From CAIXSC01 sp046349915 (GTDB lineage: Bacteria; Planctomycetota; Planctomycetia; Pirellulales; Pirellulaceae): DNA of 64,000 nt. The notes beneath the pieces were generated by a model. That model saw only the letters and a list, made by a program, of their open reading frames with translations, was not told the origin of the DNA and ran no database searches. The stretch lies in assembly GCA_046349915.1 (NCBI GenBank), contig JAXMBL010000003.1, positions 2,170,001 to 2,234,000 of the forward strand, read 5' to 3'. Position numbers and translations under genes: made by a program. Shown here piece after piece: positions 8,766 to 17,649 of this stretch. Position 1 is the stretch's first letter. Every line of letters starts with the position of its first letter.

Positions 8766-11102
8766 TTAGTCCTTGCCCAACTGATCCAGCTTTCGCTGCG
8801 TCACGGCTTTCTTCTCTTCTTCCTTGTCACGTTCGAATTCCGCGATCGCTCGCCGCCAAGACTCGCGAGCCGCATCTGGCCGTCCCAACTTCACTTGCAC
8901 ATCACCCAAGTGATCCAGAATCACTCCATCGGGTTCTTCGTCCTGAGCTGCAATCTCCAATTCAGCCAGCGCTTCGGGATAGCGCCCGAGTCGATACAGG
9001 GCCCAGCCGAGACTGTCGCGATACGAACGATTCTCCGGCTCCGCCGCCACCGCCTTGCGGCACATGGCGAGCGCTCGCTCAAGTCGCAACCCTTGATCGG
9101 CCCACAAGTAGCCTAAGTCATTGTGAGCCGAAATGTCCTCGGGAAATTCGTCCAGTACTTGCTCGATCCACTCGATCGCTTCGGGTACTCGACCCGTCAG
9201 CACGCACAGATGCGAAAGCACCAGGCGCGACTCGCGCGCCGCGGCTCGAACGGATGGCGTCGGCGCCGCCGCATCAAAGCGCCGGACCAGTTTCACATAC
9301 CGTTGTTCAGCCTCGGCATATCGTTTGGCATGATACAGAATCCACGCCATGCGAATCTCAAACTGGGGGTTGCCTGCCCCCTCAACGCCCGACAAGTCGT
9401 TGGCGAGCGCAACACGGGCCTCCGCCAGGGCGTCGTCCGTTTTTCCCTGAAGTTCGAGCGCCAACGCCAGAAAGTAGCGCCACAAAGGCTCGTCGTCCGC
9501 GTCCGAGCGTTTGGCCCAATTTCGACGTTCCGCCAGCGCACGCCGTAGAGCCTTCTCGGCTCGCGCGGGCTGGTCGGCTTGGATCATCAGTTGAGTCCAT
9601 TCCAAGTACAGGGGAGCGGGCAGCGGAACCTTTTCGTCCACCGCCCAACCGAAGAGCCGATCCGCATCCTCATACCGCTTCGCGGAGACAGCGATGAGCG
9701 CCGCCGCATAAGCTCCGCCGGCCAACGGCGCGTCGGCATTCGCTGACGCCGACTTCACTCGGCTGAGCAACGCGTCCACGATTTGCGGGTCGCGCGCCAG
9801 CGGTTCGACTAATTCTGCTTCTCCCCCGAGGTCTTCCCGCACATACTTGGCCAACACCCGTAACAACTCGTCCCACCGCTTTTGTGGGACCAAGGCATCG
9901 CGCCAACCCAGATAACTCTCGTCGCTGGCGTCTTGGCTGGACAATTCGCCAAAGGCTTTCTCGGCGGCTGGCCAATCTTCGGCGGCGAGCAACTGACGAG
10001 CGTAGGCCAGGTACAGCGATGGATTCTCGGGAAACTTGGCGTGTAGTTTGGCAAGTCGATCCAGGGTCTCGCGTCGAGCGATCGCGGGGTCTTTTCTCGC
10101 TCGCAAAAGGACTTGAGCTAGGAGTTCATACGGGTCGCCGCCGGCGACTACCAGATTCGCATCGAAGTAAGGTTGGAGCGATTGGAGAGCCGCATCCGTC
10201 TTCCCCTGCTCCGCCTCGACTCGGGCGAGGTGAAACGCATGGAGCGGCGGGTTCGGACGGAGCTTGTTGACGCGGGCGTACATGTCGAGCGCTTCGTCGA
10301 ACCGCTTGGCCTGCAAGAACGTTTCCGCGAACAACTCATAAGTTCGTTCGGGATCTTCCAGCAACAGGTCGCGGAGTTGCTGGCTGAGGCCAAACTTCTC
10401 GGGTTGGTCGATCGCTTCGCGCGCCGCCCCAAACTCCCGAGCGGCCTCGAGCGGGCGGTCCAACAGGAAGAGCAGTCGACCCAGTTCCAGTCGGACCATG
10501 GCCGAAGTGAAGTCGGGCGCCGCTTCCTGTCGAATCTGCACGATTTTCTGATAAACGCGCGCCGCGTTCGCCCAATCCCGTTCCTCGGACAAGAATGCCG
10601 CCATGCGCATGAGCAGAGCTAAATCAGCGATGGTCGCTTTCTCTTCGAGCGCCGCATAGCGAGCCGCTTCGTGGTGACGCTGTAGTTCCGCGGCAAGCGG
10701 AACGATTTCCTCCAAGGCCGAGAGCGAGGCGCGATCATATCGCCAAGCTCGTTGGTACGCTCGCAAGGCGCCCGTGTAGTCCTCGCGGTTCTGCAAGAGT
10801 CTCGCGTGCGCGTAACTTGCCGCCGACTCGACGCGGTCCTCGGCCGCTTCGTCTCGCGGCGTCTTGGGTTTCAACGGGCGGGGCCGGTCCTCGTCGTCAC
10901 TCTCTGAAACCTGCCCCGCTGCTGCTGGCGACAACTGTCTCGCCTGGGTCGCGAGTCCTTTGGGGTCCGTTGGTGGAGCGGCCCAACTGGTCGACCAAGT
11001 CGCGGCCAGAAGCCAAGTTGCGGCTGCAAGCAGCCACATCACACGGGGGACTGCGAGAAAACTGAACCTCGACGCCCCTGGTTCCCGCGGGTATGAACGC
11101 AT
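8766..11102 (-). CDS. Large exported TPR-repeat protein
   Basis: The product has 778 residues. An N-terminal hydrophobic segment (VMWLLAAATWLLAATWSTSWA) acts as signal peptide or anchor. Almost the whole remainder is tetratricopeptide-like helix pairs. Clear TPR units are seen near residues 90-160 and again near the C-terminus (AIEWIEQVLDEFPEDISAHNDLGYLWADQG, with ALAMCRKAVAAEPENRSYRDSLGWALYRLG following). TPR arrays bind other proteins. The partner is not visible. It lies between an endonuclease III-like gene (46 bp upstream) and purF. The enzymatic neighbours do not indicate its task. It ends in a lysine/glutamate-rich segment. Confidence 0.8.
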   Translation of the reverse strand: MRSYPREPGASRFSFLAVPRVMWLLAAATWLLAATWSTSWAAPPTDPKGLATQARQLSPAAAGQVSESDDEDRPRPLKPKTPRDEAAEDRVESAASYAHARLLQNREDYTGALRAYQRAWRYDRASLSALEEIVPLAAELQRHHEAARYAALEEKATIADLALLMRMAAFLSEERDWANAARVYQKIVQIRQEAAPDFTSAMVRLELGRLLFLLDRPLEAAREFGAAREAIDQPEKFGLSQQLRDLLLEDPERTYELFAETFLQAKRFDEALDMYARVNKLRPNPPLHAFHLARVEAEQGKTDAALQSLQPYFDANLVVAGGDPYELLAQVLLRARKDPAIARRETLDRLAKLHAKFPENPSLYLAYARQLLAAEDWPAAEKAFGELSSQDASDESYLGWRDALVPQKRWDELLRVLAKYVREDLGGEAELVEPLARDPQIVDALLSRVKSASANADAPLAGGAYAAALIAVSAKRYEDADRLFGWAVDEKVPLPAPLYLEWTQLMIQADQPARAEKALRRALAERRNWAKRSDADDEPLWRYFLALALELQGKTDDALAEARVALANDLSGVEGAGNPQFEIRMAWILYHAKRYAEAEQRYVKLVRRFDAAAPTPSVRAAARESRLVLSHLCVLTGRVPEAIEWIEQVLDEFPEDISAHNDLGYLWADQGLRLERALAMCRKAVAAEPENRSYRDSLGWALYRLGRYPEALAELEIAAQDEEPDGVILDHLGDVQVKLGRPDAARESWRRAIAEFERDKEEEKKAVTQRKLDQLGKD

Positions 11103-11148
11103 CGAGCGCTCCCCTTTTCTGACGTGACTGCTTAACCAGCACGGCGTA

Positions 11149-12279
11149 TTAGCGAGGCTTTTTCTTGATCAACTTCTTGCCGGCGGCTTTCTTATCGTCG
11201 TGCTTCTTCTCATCGCCGTGCCCTTCGGCTTTCGCGTCGCCATGAGATGGCTTGCGAGTGGGATCGTGCGATTTTTTCTTGTCGGCCGACTCTTTCGCGG
11301 GATCTTTGCCGCTGCGAGCGACGTCCTTCATCGCTGACTTTCCGCCAGTCTCCTTGCTCGCGGCCTCTTTGCTTGACGACTCCTTCCCCCCGTGAGGCTT
11401 GTTAGCGCCGTCCTTCCCGTGCGAGCCCTCTTTGCCAGCAGCCGAATCCTTGGAGCTTGCACTTTCCTTGGCGGCTTGTTTGGCTGACTCCTTGGCTTGA
11501 GCTTCCTTCGCGGCTTTCTCCAACGAGGCCTTCACCAATGCCTCTTTGTCGCCTTGGGGCGATGGCGGCAGCGGCGCCAGATCTTCTTCTCGCCGCTGCT
11601 TCTTGGGCAAACGGTCCTTCGAATCGGGGTCGATCTCGGCCAGAATTCCGCGCAGACGCTGCGAAAAAGGCGGAGCGGCGGCGAAGTCGGCGCCCAATTG
11701 ATGGAGCAGCGAAGCGAACTCGGTTCCCTTGTTCTTGGGAATCGCTCGTTCCATCCCCGGAACCGTCAGCTTGGCGGCCTCTTGCGGCGTTACGGCGGCG
11801 AGCGACAACATCGCATCAATCGCCCCTTGGCAGCAAGGAATGGCATGTCCACCCAAACCGTGCTGGACGACATAATTGATCAAAAACGGGTTGCCCTGGG
11901 CGTAGCGTTCCAAGTCCTTCTCGGATTTGCCCAAATTCTGCTTTCGCAGGAACTCGAGATCGAACGCGAAATGGGCCTCGAAGACCGCTTGCAAGGCTCG
12001 CTTCAACTGTTGAGCCGTACGGTTCGGCTGTGGCAAACTGGCCAACTGCTCGGCCAACTCCCCTACCGTCGTCACTCGCACTTCATTCCAATCGAAATAC
12101 GACTGCTGTAATTTCGCGAACGACTCGTCGGCTGCTTCGGGCCGCGCGTTTTCCAAGCAGCACCCATACAGCAAGTGCTCCAGGATGGTCCGTTCCGCCG
12201 GGGGAAACAGCGGCTTGTAATGCTTCTTCAGCACTTTGTGGATTTTGGCGAGCAACGTGGCGCGATTCGTAGCGGTCAT
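11149..12279 (-). CDS. Endonuclease III-like (HhH-GPD fold) protein with lysine-rich tail
   Basis: The product has 376 residues. Residues 1-215 resemble the helical HhH-GPD/endonuclease III fold: an N-terminal helix set (ILEHLLYGCCLENARPEAADESF), LASLPQPNRTAQQLKRAL, and a central NYVVQHGLGGHAIPCCQGA. The canonical LPGVGxKTA hairpin and the catalytic lysine are not clearly present, so glycosylase activity is doubtful. From about residue 245 the protein is a low-complexity tail made of K, A, S, E, D, G and H, ending KKAAGKKLIKKKPR. It looks like a histone-H1-type DNA-binding tail. The gene sits 36 bp downstream of rbfA and may be co-transcribed with nusA-infB-rbfA. Confidence 0.6.
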   Translation of the reverse strand: MTATNRATLLAKIHKVLKKHYKPLFPPAERTILEHLLYGCCLENARPEAADESFAKLQQSYFDWNEVRVTTVGELAEQLASLPQPNRTAQQLKRALQAVFEAHFAFDLEFLRKQNLGKSEKDLERYAQGNPFLINYVVQHGLGGHAIPCCQGAIDAMLSLAAVTPQEAAKLTVPGMERAIPKNKGTEFASLLHQLGADFAAAPPFSQRLRGILAEIDPDSKDRLPKKQRREEDLAPLPPSPQGDKEALVKASLEKAAKEAQAKESAKQAAKESASSKDSAAGKEGSHGKDGANKPHGGKESSSKEAASKETGGKSAMKDVARSGKDPAKESADKKKSHDPTRKPSHGDAKAEGHGDEKKHDDKKAAGKKLIKKKPR

Positions 12280-12315
12280 GGCGGCGCGGACGCCGGGTGA
12301 CCGGCGTCAAAAGGG

Positions 12316-12861
12316 TTAAGCTTGCGAGGGAGGGGGTTCGTCTACTTGGTCCGCGACGAACTCGTCCCCCGCGGCATCCTCATCGGCATCCTCGTCGTGA
12401 TCATCATCGAGCTCCCCTGCCGGGGACTCATCTTCGTTCTCCTCAAACTCCTCATCGAACTCGTTCTCTTCCTCGATCGCTGGGGCGTCGGCGACAGATT
12501 GGGGCGCGTCAGGCGTCGCGGCCGGCAGTACTTCCCGCAGAATCTCGGCGACCGCAATCGAGTGCTTGACGCCTTGATCCAACACGAACTGCAACCGAGG
12601 CGTGTAGCGCGTGTCGATCTTCTCCGCGACTTGACGTTGCAGGAAGCCCGCGGCGTTTTGCAGCCCTCGCAAACTCAGGTTCTGCTGCGTCTCGTTCCCC
12701 ATGATCGAGACATGGATCTTCGCGGACCGCATGTCGGGCGCTACCTCGACATAGGTCACCGTCACGTTGCGGACGCGCGGGTCCTTCATCTCCGTGAGGA
12801 TCGCCATGCTTACCACCTCGCGGATGGCTTGGGCCGCTTTCAACAATCGTCGCGAACTCAT
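12316..12861 (-). CDS. rbfA: Ribosome-binding factor A with acidic C-terminal tail
   Basis: RbfA is a small KH-fold protein that matures the 30S subunit. The core (SSRRLLKAAQAIREVVSMAIL, LTEMKDPRVRNVTVTYVEVAPDMRSAKIHVSI, then LQNAAGFLQRQVAEKI, TRYTPRLQFVLDQG) matches the family over about 115 residues. I chose the ATG at 12861 (181 residues) because family members start just before this helix. A TTG at 12894 would add 11 residues. After residue ~120 comes an acidic tail of about 60 residues, dominated by E and D, which is absent from E. coli RbfA. It lies 153 bp downstream of infB, in the classical nusA-infB-rbfA order. Confidence 0.92.
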   Translation of the reverse strand: MSSRRLLKAAQAIREVVSMAILTEMKDPRVRNVTVTYVEVAPDMRSAKIHVSIMGNETQQNLSLRGLQNAAGFLQRQVAEKIDTRYTPRLQFVLDQGVKHSIAVAEILREVLPAATPDAPQSVADAPAIEEENEFDEEFEENEDESPAGELDDDHDEDADEDAAGDEFVADQVDEPPPSQA

Positions 12862-13014
12862 CCAGTGCCTGTTTCCGTTACTTAGCTCGTTCAACTCCAG
12901 GATTCCGAGACACCCACCCGTGATCCTTGACGATCACAGGTTGTCGTTCTCGGTTGACCCCAGCGGCAGCCTCAATCAGCAGCCTCAATCAGTTGCCGGT
13001 CGCGCCCACTCGCG

Positions 13015-16000
13015 TTACAGCGTGCGAGCCACTTCCTCCACCTTGTAAGCTTCGAAGACGTCGTCTTTCTTGACGTCGTTAAAGCCGACCAAGCGGATAC
13101 CGCATTCCATGCCGCGCGAAACTTCCTTCGCGTCGTCCTTTTCGCGCTTGAGCGAATCAATGGCGTACTCGCCAATCGTCCGACCATCGCGGAAGACTCG
13201 CACGCGACATCCCCGTTCGATCGTGCCGCGAGCCACGTAACAGCCCGCGACCGTACCAACGCGACTGATGACGAACGTCTGCTTGACGATCGCCTGACCC
13301 AACTCGACCACGCGTTCCTCGGGCTTCAGCTTGCCCTCGATCATCGCCTTGATGTCGTCGGTCACCTTGTAAATGATGTCGTAGCGGCGGATTTCCACCT
13401 GCCGCTCGTCCGCCAAGGTGCGAGCCGCGTCGTCGGGAATCACGTTGAAGCCGATCACCACGGCGTTCGACGCACTTGCCAAAGTGACGTCCGCCACCGT
13501 GATGCCGCCGACCGCCGCTTGCAACAGCTTGATCTGGACTTCCGGGTGACTGAACTTGCTCAGTTCCTTCTGGATCGCTTCGATCGAGCCCCGCACGTCG
13601 GCGCGGAGAATCAAGTTCAATGTGACCACTTCGTGCTTCTCGCCCAGTCGACCTTCGGTGATCAACTGCTGGAACTGCTCGAAGGAGACGCGAGCGGTGC
13701 CGGCGAGCGTCGTTTGGCGTTGATGGACCGCGCGGTTCGCGGCGATCTCACGAGCCTGGGCGATGTCGCGCAGGACGTGGAACGCATCGCCGGCTTGCGG
13801 CGCGGCATCGAGACCCGTCAGGTTCACTGGCGTCGAAGGCCCCGCCTTCTTCAACCGTACGTCCGGCTTCAAGGTGTCGTACATCGCCTTGACTCGGCCA
13901 TGAGCCGATCCGCAGACGATAATGTCGCCCAGCTTGAGCGTACCATTCTTCACCATGACCTTCGCGATCACGCCTCGACCCGGCTCCTGCTCGGCTTCCA
14001 AGCAAACTCCCATCGCGTCGCGATCTGGATTCGCCTTGTACTCGTGCAAGTCCGCGGTGACCAACAACGTTTCCAACAAGTCGTCAAGGCCTTGGCCCGT
14101 ATGGGCCGAGCAGCGAATGACTTCGACGTCCCCCGACCACTCGCTGGGCATCAAGCCCAACGCGGCGAGTTGTTGGAGCACCCGGTCCGCCTTGGCGCCG
14201 GGCAGGTCCATCTTGTTCAGCGCCACCACGATCGGCACTCCCGCAGCCTTCGCGTGGCTAATCGCTTCCTCGGTCTGCGGCATCACGCCATCGTCCGCCG
14301 CGACCACCAACACCGCGATGTCGGTAACGTTGGCGCCGCGAGCTCGCATCTCGGTGAACGCTTCGTGACCCGGCGTATCGACGAAGGCGATCTTGCGACC
14401 GTTCTTCGAGATTTCATAGGCCCGAATGTGCTGAGTGATGCCGCCCGCTTCGCCGGACGCCACATCAATCCCGATCAACCGATCCAACAACGAGGTCTTG
14501 CCGTGGTCAACGTGACCCAGGAAGGTCACCACTGGCGGACGCGGTTGCAAAGAACCCGGATCATCGGCATCTTGACTCAACTTGGTGATCAGCGACTCTT
14601 CGAGCGTCTCCTGTTGCTTCAACTCGATATCGAGTCCCAGCTCGGCCGCCAACAGTTCCACTTGCTCCTGATTGAGCGATGCGTTGATGTTGACGGGCAT
14701 GCCCATACCGAGCATGGCCTTGAGGATTTGACCCGAACCGACGCCGGTCGCTTCCGAGAACGCCCGCACGGTGCACGGGATTTCCACTCCGACCTTTCCT
14801 TTACGAGGCGCCGCAGTGCTGACGCCAATGCTGCGGCGAGTCAGCCGACGAGCTCGGCGACGAGCCAACGAGTCATCATCGTCCTCGCCCGTTCGCGTGG
14901 TTTTATCGGGGGGCCGCAACTTGCTGGTTTTCTTGCGATCAGCGCGAGCACTGGCCATTCCGGCCAAGTCCTTCTCCGCCTCGACGCCTTCGCCGACCTG
15001 ATCATCCTTGTGTTTGCGACCACGCGGACCGGCGGCTTTGCCCGCCAAGGCATCGGCTGGCGAAGCAGGCTGGGGACCCCGTGGGCCGCCGCCCGCTCCG
15101 GGACCGCCTCCGGGCCCCGGACGCTCGCCCGGACGAGGCTTGCGCTGATCGGCCTTGGAGGTCAGGTGTTCCAATGGCGGACGAGTGCCCGCCTTGGCGC
15201 CTCGAATCGCGTCCTTCGGCAAGCGGATCTCTGGCTTCTGAGTCGGCGGCTCATTCGAGCGAGCCGTGGGCGTCGGCTGCTTCACGTCGGGCAGCTTGGC
15301 CAGATTGATCACCGGCTCGCGTCGACGCAGCGGCGGCGTCTTCGCGCCGTCACCTGAATCGCCGCCCGGCTTTTTCCCGCCACGGTTCTCCAGGATGCGA
15401 ATGCGTCCCGTCATGCCCGCGGGCGGAATGTAGTCTTGTCGATTAAAACCCGGTTGGTCTTGGCCCGGCCGAGTTGGTGCGCCTGGAGTGGACGCAGTCG
15501 GCGCCAAAGGCGTTGGCTTCTCCGCGCTTGACGACGCCGACGCGGAAACCGTGGGCGGGCTGTCAGCAACAGCCTTGCCAGTCGCGGCAGTGGTCGCCGG
15601 GCTAGGAGCCGTTGGCGAGGAACTCGGGGAAGTCGAGCCCGCCCCGGCGCCGGCCTTCGTGGAAGCGGTCTTGCCGGCGAGCGCCGGCTTCGAGTCGACG
15701 GACGTCCCGCCGGGCGTGGGCGAACTCGCCTTGATGCGTTCCGAGACTTTATCGGAAGCGGCAACGTCGGCGGTTGTCTGGGGTTCGGCCGGCTGGACGC
15801 CGACCGCTTTGGACTCCGCTTTCGCCCCGACAACGCTTTCCGAAGCGGCCGTATCCGCCAACGATTCGCTGGCTGGGGCTGGCGCTTCGGTGCTCGTCTC
15901 CGCCGAGATGACGGGCGCCGGTGCGACGGTGGAACCGCTGCCAGCATCCGTGGATGCTGCCTCGGTTGCGGTCGGTTCCGCCACCGACGCCTCGACGGCC

Positions 16001-16344
16001 TGCGCCGTGGTCGCCGCGCTCTTCTCGGCTGCCTCGGCCTTCGCCGTCTGCGATTCCTTCGAGGTCGCCGGCAAAACCGGGATCACTCGGGGACGCGTCG
16101 GCATCCCTTGAATCGGGCCAGAAGGCGGTTGCGGCGGCAAGGGAGTCAAGTCCGATGGACTAGATCGCGCGCCAGGACGTCGTCCTGGCGCCGCGAGATA
16201 GGCCTTCAGCTTGACGACTTCGTCGTCGTCAAGACTCGCCAATGCGGAGCCCTTCCCTTGGATGCCGGCTTTTACGCACAGATCCACGAGCTCCTTGCTG
16301 TCAATCTTCAAATCTTTTGCTAAAGCGTAAATCCGAATGGGCAC
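13015..16344 (-). CDS. infB: Translation initiation factor IF-2
   Basis: IF-2 is the GTPase that brings fMet-tRNA to the 30S subunit. The product has 1109 residues, longer than E. coli IF-2 (890). An IF2_N domain (IRIYALAKDLKIDSKELVDLC) is followed by a roughly 480-residue Ala/Pro/Ser/Thr-rich linker. A second N-terminal-type domain (VEIPCTVRAFSEATGVGSGQILKAML) precedes the G domain at about residue 600, with GHVDHGKTSLLDRL (G1), DTPGHEAF (G3) and NKMD (G4). The C-terminal domains end with RGMECGIRLVGFNDVKKDDVFEAY. It is 42 bp downstream of nusA. Confidence 0.97.
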   Translation of the reverse strand: MPIRIYALAKDLKIDSKELVDLCVKAGIQGKGSALASLDDDEVVKLKAYLAAPGRRPGARSSPSDLTPLPPQPPSGPIQGMPTRPRVIPVLPATSKESQTAKAEAAEKSAATTAQAVEASVAEPTATEAASTDAGSGSTVAPAPVISAETSTEAPAPASESLADTAASESVVGAKAESKAVGVQPAEPQTTADVAASDKVSERIKASSPTPGGTSVDSKPALAGKTASTKAGAGAGSTSPSSSPTAPSPATTAATGKAVADSPPTVSASASSSAEKPTPLAPTASTPGAPTRPGQDQPGFNRQDYIPPAGMTGRIRILENRGGKKPGGDSGDGAKTPPLRRREPVINLAKLPDVKQPTPTARSNEPPTQKPEIRLPKDAIRGAKAGTRPPLEHLTSKADQRKPRPGERPGPGGGPGAGGGPRGPQPASPADALAGKAAGPRGRKHKDDQVGEGVEAEKDLAGMASARADRKKTSKLRPPDKTTRTGEDDDDSLARRRARRLTRRSIGVSTAAPRKGKVGVEIPCTVRAFSEATGVGSGQILKAMLGMGMPVNINASLNQEQVELLAAELGLDIELKQQETLEESLITKLSQDADDPGSLQPRPPVVTFLGHVDHGKTSLLDRLIGIDVASGEAGGITQHIRAYEISKNGRKIAFVDTPGHEAFTEMRARGANVTDIAVLVVAADDGVMPQTEEAISHAKAAGVPIVVALNKMDLPGAKADRVLQQLAALGLMPSEWSGDVEVIRCSAHTGQGLDDLLETLLVTADLHEYKANPDRDAMGVCLEAEQEPGRGVIAKVMVKNGTLKLGDIIVCGSAHGRVKAMYDTLKPDVRLKKAGPSTPVNLTGLDAAPQAGDAFHVLRDIAQAREIAANRAVHQRQTTLAGTARVSFEQFQQLITEGRLGEKHEVVTLNLILRADVRGSIEAIQKELSKFSHPEVQIKLLQAAVGGITVADVTLASASNAVVIGFNVIPDDAARTLADERQVEIRRYDIIYKVTDDIKAMIEGKLKPEERVVELGQAIVKQTFVISRVGTVAGCYVARGTIERGCRVRVFRDGRTIGEYAIDSLKREKDDAKEVSRGMECGIRLVGFNDVKKDDVFEAYKVEEVARTL

Positions 16345-16386
16345 CTGCGCCCTCCTCTTTCGTTCCCAGGCATGGAGTCCGACAAG

Positions 16387-17649
16387 TTACATATCCCTGT
16401 TCTCCTTGCGTCCACGCTTGCCCGCATCGGGAGCCGGTTCGTCGGTTCCCTGTTCCATCCGCTCGATTTCTTTCTGACGCCGACGTTCGGCCGCCGCGGC
16501 TTCCTCGGCCTCCGTCGCTTTTTCTTCCGCCTGATCGACGATGTGCTGGACCTGTTCTTCGGTCAGCCCACCTATTTCCATCAACTGATCCGGCTCGATC
16601 ACCGACAAGTCGTCGTAGGTCAAAAAGCCTTGCTCAACCAACTTCTGCGCGACATCCTCAGTCATGCCGTCAATCGAGGCGAAGCCATTGACCGCTCGGT
16701 CAATCTGCTTTTCCAATTCGTCGCCCGTCATGATCTCGATGTCCCAGCCGCACAACTTGCTGGCCAGCCGTACGTTTTGCCCTCGACGACCGATCGCCAG
16801 CGACAATTGGTCTTCATTCACCAAAACGATCGCGCGCCCCAACATATCGCATAACAGCACTTGATCAACCTTGGCAGGCTGTAAAGCGTTCGGAATTAAC
16901 ACAAGCGGGTCGTCGCTCCAACGCACGATGTCGATCCGCTCCCCGCCCAACTCGTCCACAATATTCTTGATGCGGTTGCCGCGGACTCCAACGCACGCCC
17001 CCACGCAATCGACTCGCTGGTCCTGGCTGCTCACAGCCACCTTGCTGCGATAGCCCGGTTCACGAGCCATCGCGTTCACCGAGATCACTCCGTCCGCGAT
17101 CTCGGGAATTTCCTGTTCGAACAAACGCTGGACCAGTTGCGGCCGAGTGCGGCTGAGGACCACCTTCACGCGATTCCCCTGCGGCTTCACCTCGAACACC
17201 ACCGCGCGGACGCGCTCGTTCGGGTGGTAGGCCTCGCCGGGGATCTGCTCGCTACGCGGCAAAATCGCCTCGACATGTCCCAGCGAGATCGTCGTCGTAT
17301 TGCCTTCCACTCGCTGCACAACGCCGCTGACCATCTGCCCAATCTGTACGCCGAATTCTTCCAGCAAGGCATCCCGTTCCGCCTCGCGGATCTTCTGGAT
17401 AATGACTTGTTTCGCCGTCTGAGCACCAATGCGACCGATGACTTCAGGGTCGAGTTCCTGGCGGTTGTAGCTGCCGGTAAGAGCTCCGTTCTTGCGATCC
17501 ACCTGAATGACGATTTCCGCTTCCTCGCCGTAATGCTTCTTCGCGGCCGACACCATGGCCGATTCGATCGCCTGAAACACCACCTCGGGTTCAATATTCT
17601 TATCGCGATGCAGCGAGTCGACGATTCTCAGCAGCTCATTTGGATTCAT
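16387..17649 (-). CDS. nusA: Transcription termination/antitermination factor NusA
   Basis: NusA binds RNA polymerase and nascent RNA. The 420-residue product begins MNPNELLRIVDSLHRDKNIEPEVVFQAIESAM (here split across the N-terminal helix). It has an S1 domain (VSGVVQRVEGNTTTISLG), two KH domains (CVGACVGVRGNRIKNIV and LAIGRRGQNVRLAS) and a short helical C-terminus with LVEQGFLTYDDLSVI, ending in a charged E/K/R tail. The ATG at 17649 overlaps the TGA of the upstream ABC ATPase gene (ATGA), which suggests translational coupling. The usual upstream partner rimP is absent here. infB follows after 42 bp. Confidence 0.95.
   Translation of the reverse strand: MNPNELLRIVDSLHRDKNIEPEVVFQAIESAMVSAAKKHYGEEAEIVIQVDRKNGALTGSYNRQELDPEVIGRIGAQTAKQVIIQKIREAERDALLEEFGVQIGQMVSGVVQRVEGNTTTISLGHVEAILPRSEQIPGEAYHPNERVRAVVFEVKPQGNRVKVVLSRTRPQLVQRLFEQEIPEIADGVISVNAMAREPGYRSKVAVSSQDQRVDCVGACVGVRGNRIKNIVDELGGERIDIVRWSDDPLVLIPNALQPAKVDQVLLCDMLGRAIVLVNEDQLSLAIGRRGQNVRLASKLCGWDIEIMTGDELEKQIDRAVNGFASIDGMTEDVAQKLVEQGFLTYDDLSVIEPDQLMEIGGLTEEQVQHIVDQAEEKATEAEEAAAAERRRQKEIERMEQGTDEPAPDAGKRGRKENRDM

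Noticed and set aside
13519..15357. A 612-codon open frame on the plus strand opposite infB
   Set aside because: It mirrors infB codons, has no known domain and no ribosome site; high-GC codon bias leaves long antisense frames open.
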